Shown in pieces: positions 9,338 through 18,801 of a stretch of 64,000 nucleotides of DNA. Where the stretch lies: assembly GCF_000406965.1 (NCBI RefSeq), contig NZ_KE136357.1, forward strand, positions 897,335 through 961,334. The letters are read 5' to 3'. Both the position numbers and the translations under genes were made by a program. Within the stretch, counting starts at the first letter, position 1, and every line of letters begins with the position of its first letter. The notes under the pieces were generated by a model. It did not search any database. It had not been told where the DNA came from and was given only the letters and a program-made list of their open reading frames with translations. Source of the DNA: Enterococcus avium ATCC 14025. GTDB lineage: Bacteria; Bacillota; Bacilli; Lactobacillales; Enterococcaceae.

Positions 9338-10545
9338 ACATCTACCAAATGTTGCTGAAGAGTATCAATAATCTCGTAATTGATCGCAAACGCTCGCCGC
9401 ATTTCTTCTTTGTGACGCCTCATCTCTATTAGCTCCTGATCGGTATTTTCCAGTTTTTCATCGATCTTTTTCGACAGTATTTCTCTTTTTTTGCTCAAGT
9501 CAGCAATCGCCAATACATCTTCTTCGATTCCTAGATTTTTGAACATTTCAACAACCTTTTGCTGCCAAGACAAACCGATGATCGGTACAAATTGAGAGAC
9601 GGCCACGATCATCGAATGCATCCTAGTTCCAATGACCAAGTTCAACGACTGGTAAAGCGCTAATAAGTCCTCCTTCTCTTTTACAAAGACCACATTCACC
9701 TGAGGATCTTTAAGAAACTCGACATAGAGCGTTTCAATCGTTTCATAATCCTGCACCTCAGAAGAAAAGAGCATGATCTCTTTTTTAGCAGCAGCTAAGT
9801 CATGGATCAGATTCTTCATGTCTTTTAAATAGTTGAGATAGTCTTTTCGTGAACAGCCGGTAATTCGATAATCAATCACACAAATACCGATTCGTTGCTG
9901 AAGCTTTTTTTGTGCTTTTAATTGTTCGAAAGTCTCTACTTCCGGCAAAAGAAAGACCGGATCAACCGACGCATAGGCTGCCGGATGCCCTGCATTTTTT
10001 AAGTATTCCAAGGAACGTTTATCACGAAAGCTGACAAAATCACATTTTTTTAATGTAGCAATCGCCGCATTCTGCTGTTTCTTTGTAGAAAATGGACCGA
10101 TCCCAATGGAACTGACAAAAATAGGCAACTGATGCTGCTTCGCCAAGGAAACTACTTGATCAAAGCGTTGCGCGGATAACGTTGCTGGAGACAGATCAAA
10201 AATCGCATTGCCTCCTCCAATCATTAAGAAATCTGATTGCTGCAACGCTGCTTCAAAGCGTTGAATATCTTCCGAGTCATACATTCTTCTTCGGGACCGT
10301 ACCCACTTTCCTTTACTGACAACATTTTTTATTAATGGAAGCTGACGAAAATATTTGTAATAGATATCATGAGGTTTAGACCGTCGAACCAGATTTTTAT
10401 TTATCTTCACTTGCGATTCTTCGATTAATTTGTAGCTGTATTTTTTTATCTCAATTCCTGTTAACAGCTGCTCCGATAAGGTTTCCGCAATCAGACGATC
10501 ACCAATATTTGAGCTGTCAATAAAACTAACTAACGTTGCTTTCAC
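9334..10545 (-). CDS. Polysaccharide pyruvyl transferase family protein
   Basis: 403 residues with the CsaB/WcaK-like fold signatures: a Gly/Asn-rich N-terminus (SNIGDRLIAETL), SDFLMIGGGNAIFDLSP near 105-120, FVSFRDKRSLEYL, and the C-terminal GTRMHSMIVAVSQFVPIIGLSW loop. Family members add ketal pyruvate from phosphoenolpyruvate to a sugar, giving the polymer negative charge. If active here the exopolysaccharide would be pyruvylated. The acceptor sugar is unknown. Confidence 0.82.
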   Translation of the reverse strand: MKATLVSFIDSSNIGDRLIAETLSEQLLTGIEIKKYSYKLIEESQVKINKNLVRRSKPHDIYYKYFRQLPLIKNVVSKGKWVRSRRRMYDSEDIQRFEAALQQSDFLMIGGGNAIFDLSPATLSAQRFDQVVSLAKQHQLPIFVSSIGIGPFSTKKQQNAAIATLKKCDFVSFRDKRSLEYLKNAGHPAAYASVDPVFLLPEVETFEQLKAQKKLQQRIGICVIDYRITGCSRKDYLNYLKDMKNLIHDLAAAKKEIMLFSSEVQDYETIETLYVEFLKDPQVNVVFVKEKEDLLALYQSLNLVIGTRMHSMIVAVSQFVPIIGLSWQQKVVEMFKNLGIEEDVLAIADLSKKREILSKKIDEKLENTDQELIEMRRHKEEMRRAFAINYEIIDTLQQHLVDV

Positions 10546-10568
10546 TCATATTCCTCTACTTTCAAATT

Positions 10569-11252
10569 TTATAATTCATAGAAATCAACTATGCCAATAT
10601 TCTCTGTCTCAATCAGAAGCTGAGCCGCTTCCGGAGATCTCAGGTATTTTCTTTCATATAAATAAGTCCAAGCAAAGCTGCACGAGGTGCTAAGCATGAA
10701 GCTCGCAAACCAGGCGCCTATCAGCAGCTTGGAAAAGCCAGGTGTTCTCACTGTTTCGGCCGTTTCTGCTGAAAGTAAAAACACGTCTCGAGGCAAACTG
10801 CTCTGTTTTACTATTTGTGGAAATTTTTCACTTAAGCTCATGGCAATTTCATTACTCTGTTCTGGGCTTTTTGTCGTGATAGAGACCGTAAAAATTTGTG
10901 AATTGATGCTGTTAGAGACCGTCAAACTATCTAACAATTGTTGTTTACTTTGCTGTGGATAGTCCTCCTGAATTGCTTGTAAAAGAGAATCACTTTTTAT
11001 CATTTCTTTGTATGTCTCAATCAGCTTGATATTGCTGGAAATCACTTGATTTTCCACCTCCAGCTCATCCTCGCCTTCATCTTCTTTAGCGGTCTCTGTC
11101 GCGGGTAACAGAAAGGACACCTGATTCGTGTACTGAAATCCCTTCATAAATACGAAGCCTGCACAGCCTATTCCCATAAAACACAGTGTCAGAATCACGA
11201 TCATTTTTTTTCGCGACCAGAGAACATGTATGAAATCGTTGAATGAATACAT
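10569..11252 (-). CDS. Second Wzz-family chain-length protein
   Basis: 227 residues with two transmembrane segments (about 15-35 and 180-200) around an acidic, helical exterior region (TAKEDEGEDELEVENQVISSN). The tail after the second helix is short (about 25 residues) and lacks the longer kinase-interacting extension seen in the other Wzz protein at 3455. It likely sets chain length at the polymerase, but redundancy with the other copy cannot be judged from sequence. Confidence 0.78.
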   Translation of the reverse strand: MYSFNDFIHVLWSRKKMIVILTLCFMGIGCAGFVFMKGFQYTNQVSFLLPATETAKEDEGEDELEVENQVISSNIKLIETYKEMIKSDSLLQAIQEDYPQQSKQQLLDSLTVSNSINSQIFTVSITTKSPEQSNEIAMSLSEKFPQIVKQSSLPRDVFLLSAETAETVRTPGFSKLLIGAWFASFMLSTSCSFAWTYLYERKYLRSPEAAQLLIETENIGIVDFYEL

Positions 11253-11267
11253 GAATAGCTCCTTCCC

Positions 11268-12305
11268 TTAATCAGCTAGTGAGTCATATACACATATCCA
11301 AGTCGAAAGATAGGCCTCCAAGGAATAGTGTTGATGAATCGTCTGTTTCGCATTGATAGAAAATCGTTTACGCTTTTCCAAATTAGAGAAAAAGCTGATA
11401 ATTGCTTGCTCCATTTGATCGATGTCGCCAGGCGTCACAAGAAAACCATTCTCTTGATGGTTTATCACCTGGCCGATTCCTCCAACATTTGTGGCCATAT
11501 TGGGAATACCGCATCCCATTGTTTCTAAAATCGCCATCGGAATGCCTTCATGATAAGACGGCAAAAGATGTAAGCCGCAATCCTTCAACAGTTCCTCCTG
11601 ATTCGTTGTCCAACCGTGTAATTCGACATTTTCACAGTTCAGCCGCTTCATTCGATCAATAATCTTCGAAGTTGTGTCATCCGTGTCCCCGTACAGATGA
11701 AATCGGAGCTCTGGCATTTTCCTTTGAATTCGCTTAGCAAGTAACAAAATGTCCTGGCTCCCTTTTCGTTCACAGATCCGTCCAAAGGTAAGTACATTTG
11801 TGGAACTAGCTTGATAGCTATTTTCCTGAGGAACAAAAACAGCGTTATTTACGACGATTACTTTCGTTTTCGTCAGCGTCTGGTAGTATTCCTTCCAGTC
11901 ATCACCTAAGGCGACTATAAGATTGACACGATCTAGTACCTTACAAATGTAACGTTGCTCAAATTTAGCCGCGTCGTTATAGAACGCTTCAAAATTTGGT
12001 GCATGCATATGAAAAATGATTTTTGTTCCTTTTTTTATTGCTTTTATTAATAAAGCTTTTCGATAAAAGCTTGCATCTTGAGACACATGGAAATGAACAA
12101 TCGCTACTTCACGAGTATGAGTAGCCTTAAAGAGTTGGCAAAAGGCGCGAAAAGCATAGAAAAGCTTGCCCTTTTCATTCCATGAAAAAAAATAACGAAT
12201 CTGATATTTCTGATTATTGGGAAAATAATCAATAAAGTTTTTGATTACTGTTGAAATTCCACCCTTTCCAGTACTCTTCGGTCCCACCATAATGATTCTT
12301 TTCAT
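11268..12305 (-). CDS. GT4-family glycosyltransferase
   Basis: 345 residues, GT-B fold. The N-terminus VGPKSTGKGGISTVIKNF carries the glycine-rich loop. The C-terminal half has TFGRICERKGSQDILLLAKR and the EX7E motif in YHEGIPMAILETMGCGIPNMAT, followed by VGGIGQVI. It probably builds the repeat unit. The ATG overlaps the stop of the upstream polymerase gene as ATGA. Donor and acceptor cannot be predicted. Confidence 0.88.
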   Translation of the reverse strand: MKRIIMVGPKSTGKGGISTVIKNFIDYFPNNQKYQIRYFFSWNEKGKLFYAFRAFCQLFKATHTREVAIVHFHVSQDASFYRKALLIKAIKKGTKIIFHMHAPNFEAFYNDAAKFEQRYICKVLDRVNLIVALGDDWKEYYQTLTKTKVIVVNNAVFVPQENSYQASSTNVLTFGRICERKGSQDILLLAKRIQRKMPELRFHLYGDTDDTTSKIIDRMKRLNCENVELHGWTTNQEELLKDCGLHLLPSYHEGIPMAILETMGCGIPNMATNVGGIGQVINHQENGFLVTPGDIDQMEQAIISFFSNLEKRKRFSINAKQTIHQHYSLEAYLSTWICVYDSLAD

Positions 12306-13552
12306 AGCTGCTCCTCTTTAATTACTTGGATGAACATGCAAGTAAATCCAAACACCGTCGCTGACAATGCTGAAAAAAGGACGTGTCCAACCAAGAAACT
12401 GTATACAATCGTAAATATAAGTAAGAAAATACAAAATTTATTAAATCCTTGATAAGCCGCTACCCTCAGAAAATAAGCCATCACAGCTATCAAGACGATC
12501 GTTCCGACAATCCCATAAGAAAAAAACATATCGAAAAAATCCATTTCAATTAATCCGCCCTTTCGGCCATACCAATTCCACCGATTCTCAAAACCATAAC
12601 CAAACCAGAAAACATATTGATTCTTAGGTAATTTAGAAAAATTCGCGACGGCATCCTTCAAATAGACGTTTCTGGAGCTCAGCAGCAGCCTCGGCCAATC
12701 GTCTTGATAAAGCGTGCGGAAATAAGTAAAGCGTGCAATTACACTAGACAAGGAATTTAGTAGAAATTCCTTTCCCTTCATCACAAGAAAGAAGAGCAAA
12801 GCAAGTAAAAATTCAAAAATAATAAATTGCTCATACAACGACTGACTGCGATGACGAAATAAAAAATGCCCAATCAAAAAAAGCGAATAGAGCACGCCTG
12901 TCATCAATCCAGATTTTGTTCCTAAAATTAATAGACAGTACATATTAAGAAAATAAAGTCCTATTAAGAAGCCTGCCGGAATGATTCGCCGCTTCTGTTG
13001 AATAAGAAACCAGCCAACAAAAAAAAGCATGATTAAAAAAGCATAAGCAATGTCATTCGTAGCGAAGTAGAAGCCTTTAAAGCCTGCTGCATCATCGTAG
13101 GTACTATTTCCTAATCCAAGTACGTAAGGAATCAGTAATCCGCCAATCAAAAAAACATCCAAAAGAATTGTTAATCTAGCTAACTTGTTTACAGATAAAT
13201 AATTTCTAAACTGCTTAGCAAAAAAAGGAATCAGCAAGCATAAATAAAACCGAATAACGTATGACAGTTCTTCTACCAACAAAGTGAAGCCTGTATTGAA
13301 AAAGAAGGCCTGAATGATACAGATGATCGTTAATGAAAAAAGAGTTATCAGAAGCAATACATAATCATCTGTTTGCTTTATTCCTTTTGTTAATACACCG
13401 TAGAAAATGTATGCGATGAAAAAGATTCGATAGGCGGTCCCTAAAGGCATCGGATTTCCATAAGATATGAAGACTCCATTGAAAATATCCACTAAAGGAA
13501 AAATCAAGATTAGTAACAAAAAAAAATGAATCTTCATGCGATCACTCAACAA
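12302..13552 (-). CDS. Wzy-type O-antigen/exopolysaccharide polymerase
   Basis: 416 residues, highly hydrophobic with about 10-11 membrane helices and a long extracytoplasmic loop (about 260-330, ending NQYVFWFGYGFENRWNWYG), the usual Wzy/O-antigen ligase profile. Wzy proteins are poorly conserved, so the call rests on topology and on lying in a cluster with a Wzx flippase and Wzz proteins. It starts at TTG with GAGGAG 8 bases before; an in-frame ATG five codons later has a poorer site. First gene of the minus-strand run. Confidence 0.8.
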   Translation of the reverse strand: MLSDRMKIHFFLLLILIFPLVDIFNGVFISYGNPMPLGTAYRIFFIAYIFYGVLTKGIKQTDDYVLLLITLFSLTIICIIQAFFFNTGFTLLVEELSYVIRFYLCLLIPFFAKQFRNYLSVNKLARLTILLDVFLIGGLLIPYVLGLGNSTYDDAAGFKGFYFATNDIAYAFLIMLFFVGWFLIQQKRRIIPAGFLIGLYFLNMYCLLILGTKSGLMTGVLYSLFLIGHFLFRHRSQSLYEQFIIFEFLLALLFFLVMKGKEFLLNSLSSVIARFTYFRTLYQDDWPRLLLSSRNVYLKDAVANFSKLPKNQYVFWFGYGFENRWNWYGRKGGLIEMDFFDMFFSYGIVGTIVLIAVMAYFLRVAAYQGFNKFCIFLLIFTIVYSFLVGHVLFSALSATVFGFTCMFIQVIKEEQL

Positions 13553-13778
13553 ATCACTCCTCTATTAAAATTTAAATAATGTTTTAGCATAAAAATTAAA
13601 TATAACTAATATTAATCTAAGGCACATTTATCGAAACGTCTTTTTTTGTTAATTTTAATTCAAATTTTGGTTGGTAGATTTTTGAACGAGAGTATAAAAT
13701 AATAATTATGAATTAATAAAACGAAATATTAACATTACAAAAGTCTATTTATTTGGCAATCACGATATTTCTTTCTGA

Positions 13779-13807
13779 TTGATTAACTATTTTTTATAAA
13801 TTATTAG
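13779..13807 (+). promoter_or_regulatory. Probable promoter of the Mga-like gene
   Basis: TTGATT, 17-base spacer, TATTAG, ending about 20 bases before the ATG. It lies in the AT-rich 275-base divergent region between the polysaccharide run and the Mga-like regulator. I found no convincing minus-strand promoter pair in the same region. Confidence 0.4.
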
Positions 13808-13827
13808 AAGAAGGTGCCTACACAAAG

Positions 13828-15366
13828 ATGTTTCTAAACCATCAATTCGCTGATCTATTTGACAAGGAAACGTTCATAAAGATAGAGATTATTTGCTTAT
13901 TAAAGGAAAGCAAAACATGGCTATCCATCGATGAATTGTCCTCACAATTAGAAATCAATCAACGTACCATGTTGAAATACCTTACATTTATCGAAGAGGA
14001 CATTGATTCCTTTGCTTCAAAAAAAGAAATCGCTTTAAAAAATCACAATAAAAAAGGCTATTTTTTATATTATGATTTTGAACCAGCCTTGGAGGATTTG
14101 ATTTTTCGAATGATTGAACGAACGATCAACTATCAGCTGATTATGAAAATCTTTTTTTCAAAAATGCCTTCAATCATCCAGTTTTCGCATCAGTATTATG
14201 TAAGTGAGTCCTCCTTGTGGCGCATGATCAATAAATTCCGAAAAAAATTAGTCCCAAGAGGAATTTCTATTGAACGTCGTTCGTTGGAATTGATTGGAAA
14301 TGAAATTCATATTCGTAATCTAAGTCTCTCCTTGTTATTGTCTTCATACAGCAGAGGCAGTTGGCACTACGGAAGTACAACCAAGCTAGTTACCGAAAAA
14401 ATCATCGATTACGTAATTAACTTTTTTCATTTATGTCTATCGGATTTTGAGTATAAGAAGCTGTTTTGCATGATTGCGGTGTGTATTGAACGAGCTAAGA
14501 AGGAAAAGCATGTTCACTTAACGAGGGAGCTGTGGGAAAATATTGAGAAAAATGAATTATTTGATCGTTTTTTCGATGAGTTGAGAGATGTTTTGCCTAA
14601 GGAACTCCATCGGCAGGATGAAATAGGCTTTCTATTTTTATACGTTTTTACAATTGATGAGGTACTTAACAATACATACATTAGAAAAGAATTCATCGAA
14701 TTCCACTATGAACGCAACACACAATTGTTTCAGTCTGTTGAAGCCTTCAAGAATCTTTGGTTTGATCAGCAAAAATTCTTTATTTCTAAAGACGATCTAA
14801 AAACGGTCGAAAAAAGCCTCTATAGCACACATTTGTATTGCCAATTATTTCAAAATAAGGAGTCCTCCGATTGCTATTCGCAGGATTCTTATTTGCACAA
14901 CAACGAAACCATTTCTCCTCATTTAAAAGAACGGGCACGCGAATTGATTGCTTTATTACAAAAAAAGACAAATTTTCCGTTGTTTAGAGAAACAGATTAT
15001 CTATTGTCCATTTATCCATTATTATTTGAAACGATTACTCCTATTCAAAAAGTAGAAGAGCCTTTACAAATTTTTTTAGCAACGGATTTAACAAATTTAG
15101 AAGAACAACATCTGATAAAGATGATCAAGAATGAATATCTCGGAAGATTTAAAATGGAAATTTACACCCATCATGACTGTCTTCGTAAAAGAAATTCCCT
15201 TGATCTGTTACTTTCAACAAGAAAAACAATTTTAGTAGATCAGCCTACCATTCCAAATATCGTCATTCCAAGAAAACCGACAAAACTTGATTTTTATACT
15301 CTGGATACAAAATTAAACGAGCTATTCACCGTCAAAAATCAGCAGAAAAGGCTTGTATCTTTTTGA
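13828..15366 (+). CDS. Mga-type helix-turn-helix regulator
   Basis: 512 residues, the usual size for Mga/AtxA-like regulators. A first N-terminal HTH (about 20-60: SIDELSSQLEINQRTMLKYLTFIEEDI) precedes the diagnostic Mga HTH region (about 95-150: YYVSESSLWRMINKFRKKLVPRGISIE). Degenerate PRD-like helical domains occupy the middle, and a C-terminal IIB-like region starts LQIFLATDLTNLEEQHLIKMI. These proteins often control surface and capsule genes, sometimes in response to PTS phosphorylation. Its divergent position next to the polysaccharide genes makes them the obvious target, which is inference. The stop codon lies inside a terminator hairpin. Confidence 0.85.
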   Translation: MFLNHQFADLFDKETFIKIEIICLLKESKTWLSIDELSSQLEINQRTMLKYLTFIEEDIDSFASKKEIALKNHNKKGYFLYYDFEPALEDLIFRMIERTINYQLIMKIFFSKMPSIIQFSHQYYVSESSLWRMINKFRKKLVPRGISIERRSLELIGNEIHIRNLSLSLLLSSYSRGSWHYGSTTKLVTEKIIDYVINFFHLCLSDFEYKKLFCMIAVCIERAKKEKHVHLTRELWENIEKNELFDRFFDELRDVLPKELHRQDEIGFLFLYVFTIDEVLNNTYIRKEFIEFHYERNTQLFQSVEAFKNLWFDQQKFFISKDDLKTVEKSLYSTHLYCQLFQNKESSDCYSQDSYLHNNETISPHLKERARELIALLQKKTNFPLFRETDYLLSIYPLLFETITPIQKVEEPLQIFLATDLTNLEEQHLIKMIKNEYLGRFKMEIYTHHDCLRKRNSLDLLLSTRKTILVDQPTIPNIVIPRKPTKLDFYTLDTKLNELFTVKNQQKRLVSF

Positions 15367-15382
15367 AAGATACAAGCCTTTT
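15346..15382. terminator. Bidirectional terminator between Mga-like gene and cpsB-like gene
   Basis: Long perfect stem AAAAGGCTTGTATCTTT around TTG with T-runs on both strands. It overlaps the end of the Mga-like gene and serves both convergent genes. Confidence 0.85.
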
Positions 15383-15385
15383 AAG

Positions 15386-16147
15386 CTATTTAAAAAAAGA
15401 AAAATGCTTCACCTTTTGATAATCCGGACGCACGACAGGATCTCCATTTAGTAAATCCTTAGTCATTTGCTCCATCTCTTTTACCCGATCTATTCCAAAA
15501 GTTTTCTCAATTTCTTGATAGGCCTCCTTTAAATAAAACCCACGCTGCTGCATGCTATGAGCATCCGAGGCAACCATAAAGGCTAACCGTTTAGTCAGCA
15601 TTGTCTTGGCTGCCTTTTGAACCTTTGGACCAAAGAAACCGACAATACTTGGCGCGGTCACTTGGGTCAAGGCCCCCATTTCCAGATAGGGCAATAACCG
15701 GTTCGGATCTTTGGAAAAAACAGCATTACGCTCAGGATGTACAATTACAGGAGTATAGCCTCGATCAATTAACTGAAAAAAAAGTGCATCTGTATATGCA
15801 GGAACCTCAATAGTAGGAAACTCGATTAATAGGTATTGGTCATCTAAATCGGTAAATAGTAGCTGCTGCTGTTGAATCTCTTTTAGTAAATTTCCAGTCA
15901 AGCGAATCTCTTGGCCTTCAAAAAGCGTCAATTCAATCCCTCTTTGATTCAATTCTCGCTGCAAACTCTTAACCGCTGAAATTACCTTAGGAGCCGGATT
16001 GGTGTAACGGCCATTGTTATGATGGGGCGTGCACAAAATGTGCGTGATTCCCTGTTTAACGGCAGCATGCGCCATAGCGATGCTCTCCTCAAGATTTTCA
16101 GGCCCATCATCTACTCCTGGAAGAATATGACAGTGTAAATCGATCAT
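15386..16147 (-). CDS. CpsB/CapC-type protein-tyrosine phosphatase (PHP family)
   Basis: 253 residues. Metal-binding PHP motifs are visible: MIDLHCHILPGVDDG at the N-terminus, CTPHHNNGRY (about 40-50), VIVHPERN (about 135) and VASDAHS (about 193). The family dephosphorylates the C-terminal tyrosines of CpsD-type kinases and is Mn-dependent. The ATG chosen has GGAG 8 bases before it; an upstream TTG would extend the protein 17 residues without a site. It is separated from its probable substrate (kinase at 2753) by the whole cluster, on the same strand but in a different transcript. Confidence 0.9.
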   Translation of the reverse strand: MIDLHCHILPGVDDGPENLEESIAMAHAAVKQGITHILCTPHHNNGRYTNPAPKVISAVKSLQRELNQRGIELTLFEGQEIRLTGNLLKEIQQQQLLFTDLDDQYLLIEFPTIEVPAYTDALFFQLIDRGYTPVIVHPERNAVFSKDPNRLLPYLEMGALTQVTAPSIVGFFGPKVQKAAKTMLTKRLAFMVASDAHSMQQRGFYLKEAYQEIEKTFGIDRVKEMEQMTKDLLNGDPVVRPDYQKVKHFSFFK

Positions 16148-16356
16148 GCCAACCACTCCAAACTGCTTTTGTTCGATTTTACCAAAAGCCTTAAACAATG
16201 ACCCATCAAAAATCGTTCATTTTTTGACAATCAGTGATTTCGATAGTCACAAAAGATTGCCAACCATCCCATCTGAATGAACTTATCTATTGTAAATGTA
16301 ACCTTGAAAAACGAACCTCTCCTCGAATAATTTTTTTCCTTTTACTTTTTCAACCT

Positions 16357-17220
16357 TCAGCTAAATTCTGTCATAAATTGATACACCGCACCAATGAGAT
16401 TAGCATCCGCTAAATATTTGCAGCTCATTATTTCTGCAGTCTGATCTTGCGCTCTTTTAGTTTCCAGCAATGCATCAATTTCATTTCGAAGACGTTCCAC
16501 AACACCTGGTCTTCTTGAAATGCCACCACCGATCAATAACCGATCGACATCCAAACTGACCAGTACATTATAAGCTCCGATCGCTAGGTTCGCATAAAAC
16601 TGATCGACATATTTTTTAGCTAATACCTCTTGAACTGCATCAAATACATGGACCGCATCGTAGCTCTTCCCATCTGCTTTTTCAATCGAATAATTTTTTG
16701 CCAAATTAACAGGGCTGACTAACTCGCTGAATGTTTGGTGTTTTTCATTTAAGATCATATAACCAAATTCACCGCCAAATAAATGCGGTCCTGCATATAG
16801 TTTTCTATCTAAAACAATAGCTCCACCTACGCCTGAACCAATGATAAGAAAAGCACTGTTGGCTACCTCGGCTGCATGGCCCTTCCAAACTTCGGCCAGT
16901 GCCGCACAATTAGCATCACTTTTAATCGAGACGGGCAAGCCGAAAAGCTGCTCCAGCTCTTTTTTGATTTCAAAACGATGAATATACTCAATCGCACTCA
17001 ATCCATAAATGATTCCCGCTTGTGTATCAACTGAACCAGGAGAACTGATCGCGACTCCTGAAAATTCAAGTGTTGAGCTTTTTATCTCCGCAATGAACTG
17101 CTCCTTCATCGCTTTCCAAGAATTCGGTGTAGGCAAACTTTTTTTCGCGTCTAACTGCTCGCCATCCCAGGTGGCATACTTGATTGTCGAGCCTCCAATA
17201 TCAATAACAAAAAGATTCAT
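16357..17220 (-). CDS. ROK-family sugar kinase, BglK-like
   Basis: 287 residues. The N-terminal ATP loop DIGGSTIKYATWDG, SPGSVDTQAG, the catalytic Asp region SIKSDANCAALAE, GSGVGGAIVLDRKLYAGPHLFGGEFG and LLIGGGISRRP are all ROK hallmarks. The zinc CXCGXXGC motif of glucokinases is absent, as in beta-glucoside kinases. It probably phosphorylates glucose or a beta-glucoside next to the PTS and GH1 genes. It is 61 bases downstream of the IIC gene with a terminator-like hairpin between. A second, relict ROK fragment lies at 21904. Confidence 0.85.
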   Translation of the reverse strand: MNLFVIDIGGSTIKYATWDGEQLDAKKSLPTPNSWKAMKEQFIAEIKSSTLEFSGVAISSPGSVDTQAGIIYGLSAIEYIHRFEIKKELEQLFGLPVSIKSDANCAALAEVWKGHAAEVANSAFLIIGSGVGGAIVLDRKLYAGPHLFGGEFGYMILNEKHQTFSELVSPVNLAKNYSIEKADGKSYDAVHVFDAVQEVLAKKYVDQFYANLAIGAYNVLVSLDVDRLLIGGGISRRPGVVERLRNEIDALLETKRAQDQTAEIMSCKYLADANLIGAVYQFMTEFS

Positions 17221-17238
17221 TCTTCATCTGCTCCTTCA

Positions 17239-17267
17239 GAAAAAAAGCATGAGCACTTGGCTCATAC
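17239..17267 (-). terminator. Terminator-like hairpin between IIC and ROK genes
   Basis: On the minus strand ATGAGC/GCTCAT around CAAGT, followed by a run of seven T. It lies between two co-directional genes, so it may reduce transcription into the kinase gene and need not be a full stop. Confidence 0.5.
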
Positions 17268-17281
17268 TTTTCAAAAATTGA

Positions 17282-18547
17282 TTAAATCATATCCGGTTGT
17301 TTATCTAATGCTCGCAGGAACGGCAACCAGATCATTCCCACAATCAGGAAGTCGATCACCTGCAGCAAGCCGCCTAACCAAGAGTTCGTCGCTAAGACAC
17401 CGCTGGCAATAATCGGAACAGTCCACGGAACAGAAACACCTGTTGGCGCAGGAACGATTCCAGCTGCCATCACTAAATAGTTCAAAGTAGTCACAACGAT
17501 TGGAGCAAGGACCCATGGAATGAGGATCGTCGCATTCAAAACAATCGGTAAACCAAAGATAACCGGTTCATTTACATTAAAGATTCCCGGACCTAAAGCC
17601 AAGCGCCCAATATCTGTATATTGCTTTTTCTTCATTAGAAAAGCTAAGATAATCACCACTGCTAACGTCATTCCCGATCCACCCAGACCAACAGTGAACG
17701 TTTCCATAAATGGTTTCGTAACAATATGGGGTAACGACTCTCCTGCTTTATAAGCTTCTAGGTTGTCTAACATCAAGGTGTTCCAAATCGGGTCCATTAC
17801 TGAATTGACAATAATCTGTCCATGCAGACCAAAGAACCATAGAAATTGAATGAAGAAAATGGATACAAGCGTTGCTGGCAGACTGCTGCCTAATCCAGTC
17901 AACGGCTTTTGAATCACATCATAAATGACATCATGCAGATTGGCATTAAATGCTCCGACCATGACAGCATTGATTACTAAAAAGACTGTTAATGTCAGAA
18001 TTGCAGGAATCATAGCCGCAAAGGATTTTGTTACTGCAGGTGGAACGCCATCCGGCATTCTGATCTGCCAACCACGTTTTGTTACACGGCAATAAATTTC
18101 AGCCGCTACAAAAGCCGCGATCATTCCTAAAAACATCCCTTTTGCCCCAAGTCTGTCGAGACTCAACACACCACTAACAGTTTCACCAGATTCCGTACTC
18201 ATAAAGAAAGGAGTCAGGATCAAGAAGCTTGAAAAGGCCACCGCTCCGCCAAAAATACCTTCCACATCATAGGATTGAGATAAATAATAGCCGATACCGA
18301 ATGTAACAAAAACCGTCATGATACTCATTGTCGCATTCTGTCCATTTCCTAATAAATTAGACAGCATTCCTTTTGTATCATCATTGAAAAAGGGTAAATT
18401 GTTAATAACTACAATAATGGAACCAAACATCGTCAATGGAAACGCCAACATAAAAGAGTCGCGCAAAACCATTAAGTACCGATTGTCGCCTAACCAGTTT
18501 GCTAAAGGCATGATTTTTTCACTTAGTTTATCCATAAAACCATTCAT
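17282..18547 (-). CDS. PTS transporter subunit IIC, lactose/cellobiose family
   Basis: 421 residues, typical CelB-type length, with about 10 membrane helices. Motifs include MPLANWLGDNRYLMVLRDSF at the start, PDGVPPAVTKSFAAMIPA in the middle, and FNVNEPVIFGLPIVLN, the conserved substrate-binding NEP loop. It forms the sugar channel working with IIA and IIB encoded at 19817 and 20141; these are not contiguous with it because the regulator gene lies between. Substrate is probably cellobiose or another beta-glucoside, inferred from the GH1 partner. The start follows AGAGGTGA. Confidence 0.92.
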   Translation of the reverse strand: MNGFMDKLSEKIMPLANWLGDNRYLMVLRDSFMLAFPLTMFGSIIVVINNLPFFNDDTKGMLSNLLGNGQNATMSIMTVFVTFGIGYYLSQSYDVEGIFGGAVAFSSFLILTPFFMSTESGETVSGVLSLDRLGAKGMFLGMIAAFVAAEIYCRVTKRGWQIRMPDGVPPAVTKSFAAMIPAILTLTVFLVINAVMVGAFNANLHDVIYDVIQKPLTGLGSSLPATLVSIFFIQFLWFFGLHGQIIVNSVMDPIWNTLMLDNLEAYKAGESLPHIVTKPFMETFTVGLGGSGMTLAVVIILAFLMKKKQYTDIGRLALGPGIFNVNEPVIFGLPIVLNATILIPWVLAPIVVTTLNYLVMAAGIVPAPTGVSVPWTVPIIASGVLATNSWLGGLLQVIDFLIVGMIWLPFLRALDKQPDMI

Positions 18548-18569
18548 TCTTCGTCACCTCTTATTTTTT

Positions 18570-18584
18570 AGTAATCGATTACAT
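18570..18584 (-). promoter_or_regulatory. Probable cre site before the PTS IIC gene
   Basis: Minus-strand ATGTAATCGATTACT matches the CcpA consensus WTGNAANCGNWWNCA at 14 of 15 positions and contains the perfect 12-bp palindrome GTAATCGATTAC. It ends 22 bases before the start codon, so it would act as a roadblock. Confidence 0.55.
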
Positions 18585-18742
18585 CCCTATAATATCACGC
18601 TTACCTATATAAGTCTACATATTTATATTCAAAAGTATATATTAATCAGAATGGTAGACAGTACTATTTGCACAATTTATGGAATCCATATTATTGAAAG
18701 ATTTTTACCGCCGCAGTAGCTTCAAAAAAGCGAAATATCAGC

Positions 18743-18788
18743 AAAAAAAAACGCTACAAACACGCGAAATAACCGGTTTGTAACGCTT
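18743..18788 (-). terminator. Terminator of the GntR/UTRA gene
   Basis: On the minus strand an AGCGTTACAAAC/GTTTGTAGCG stem with a long internal loop is followed by nine T. It separates the regulator from the downstream IIC-ROK pair, so these are different transcripts. Confidence 0.8.
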
Positions 18789-18801
18789 TATATTCTGTTT
18801 T

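Noticed and set aside
13620-13700. Minus-strand promoter for the polysaccharide operon
   Set aside because: AT-rich with several TATA-like hexamers but no -35 at proper spacing that stands out.
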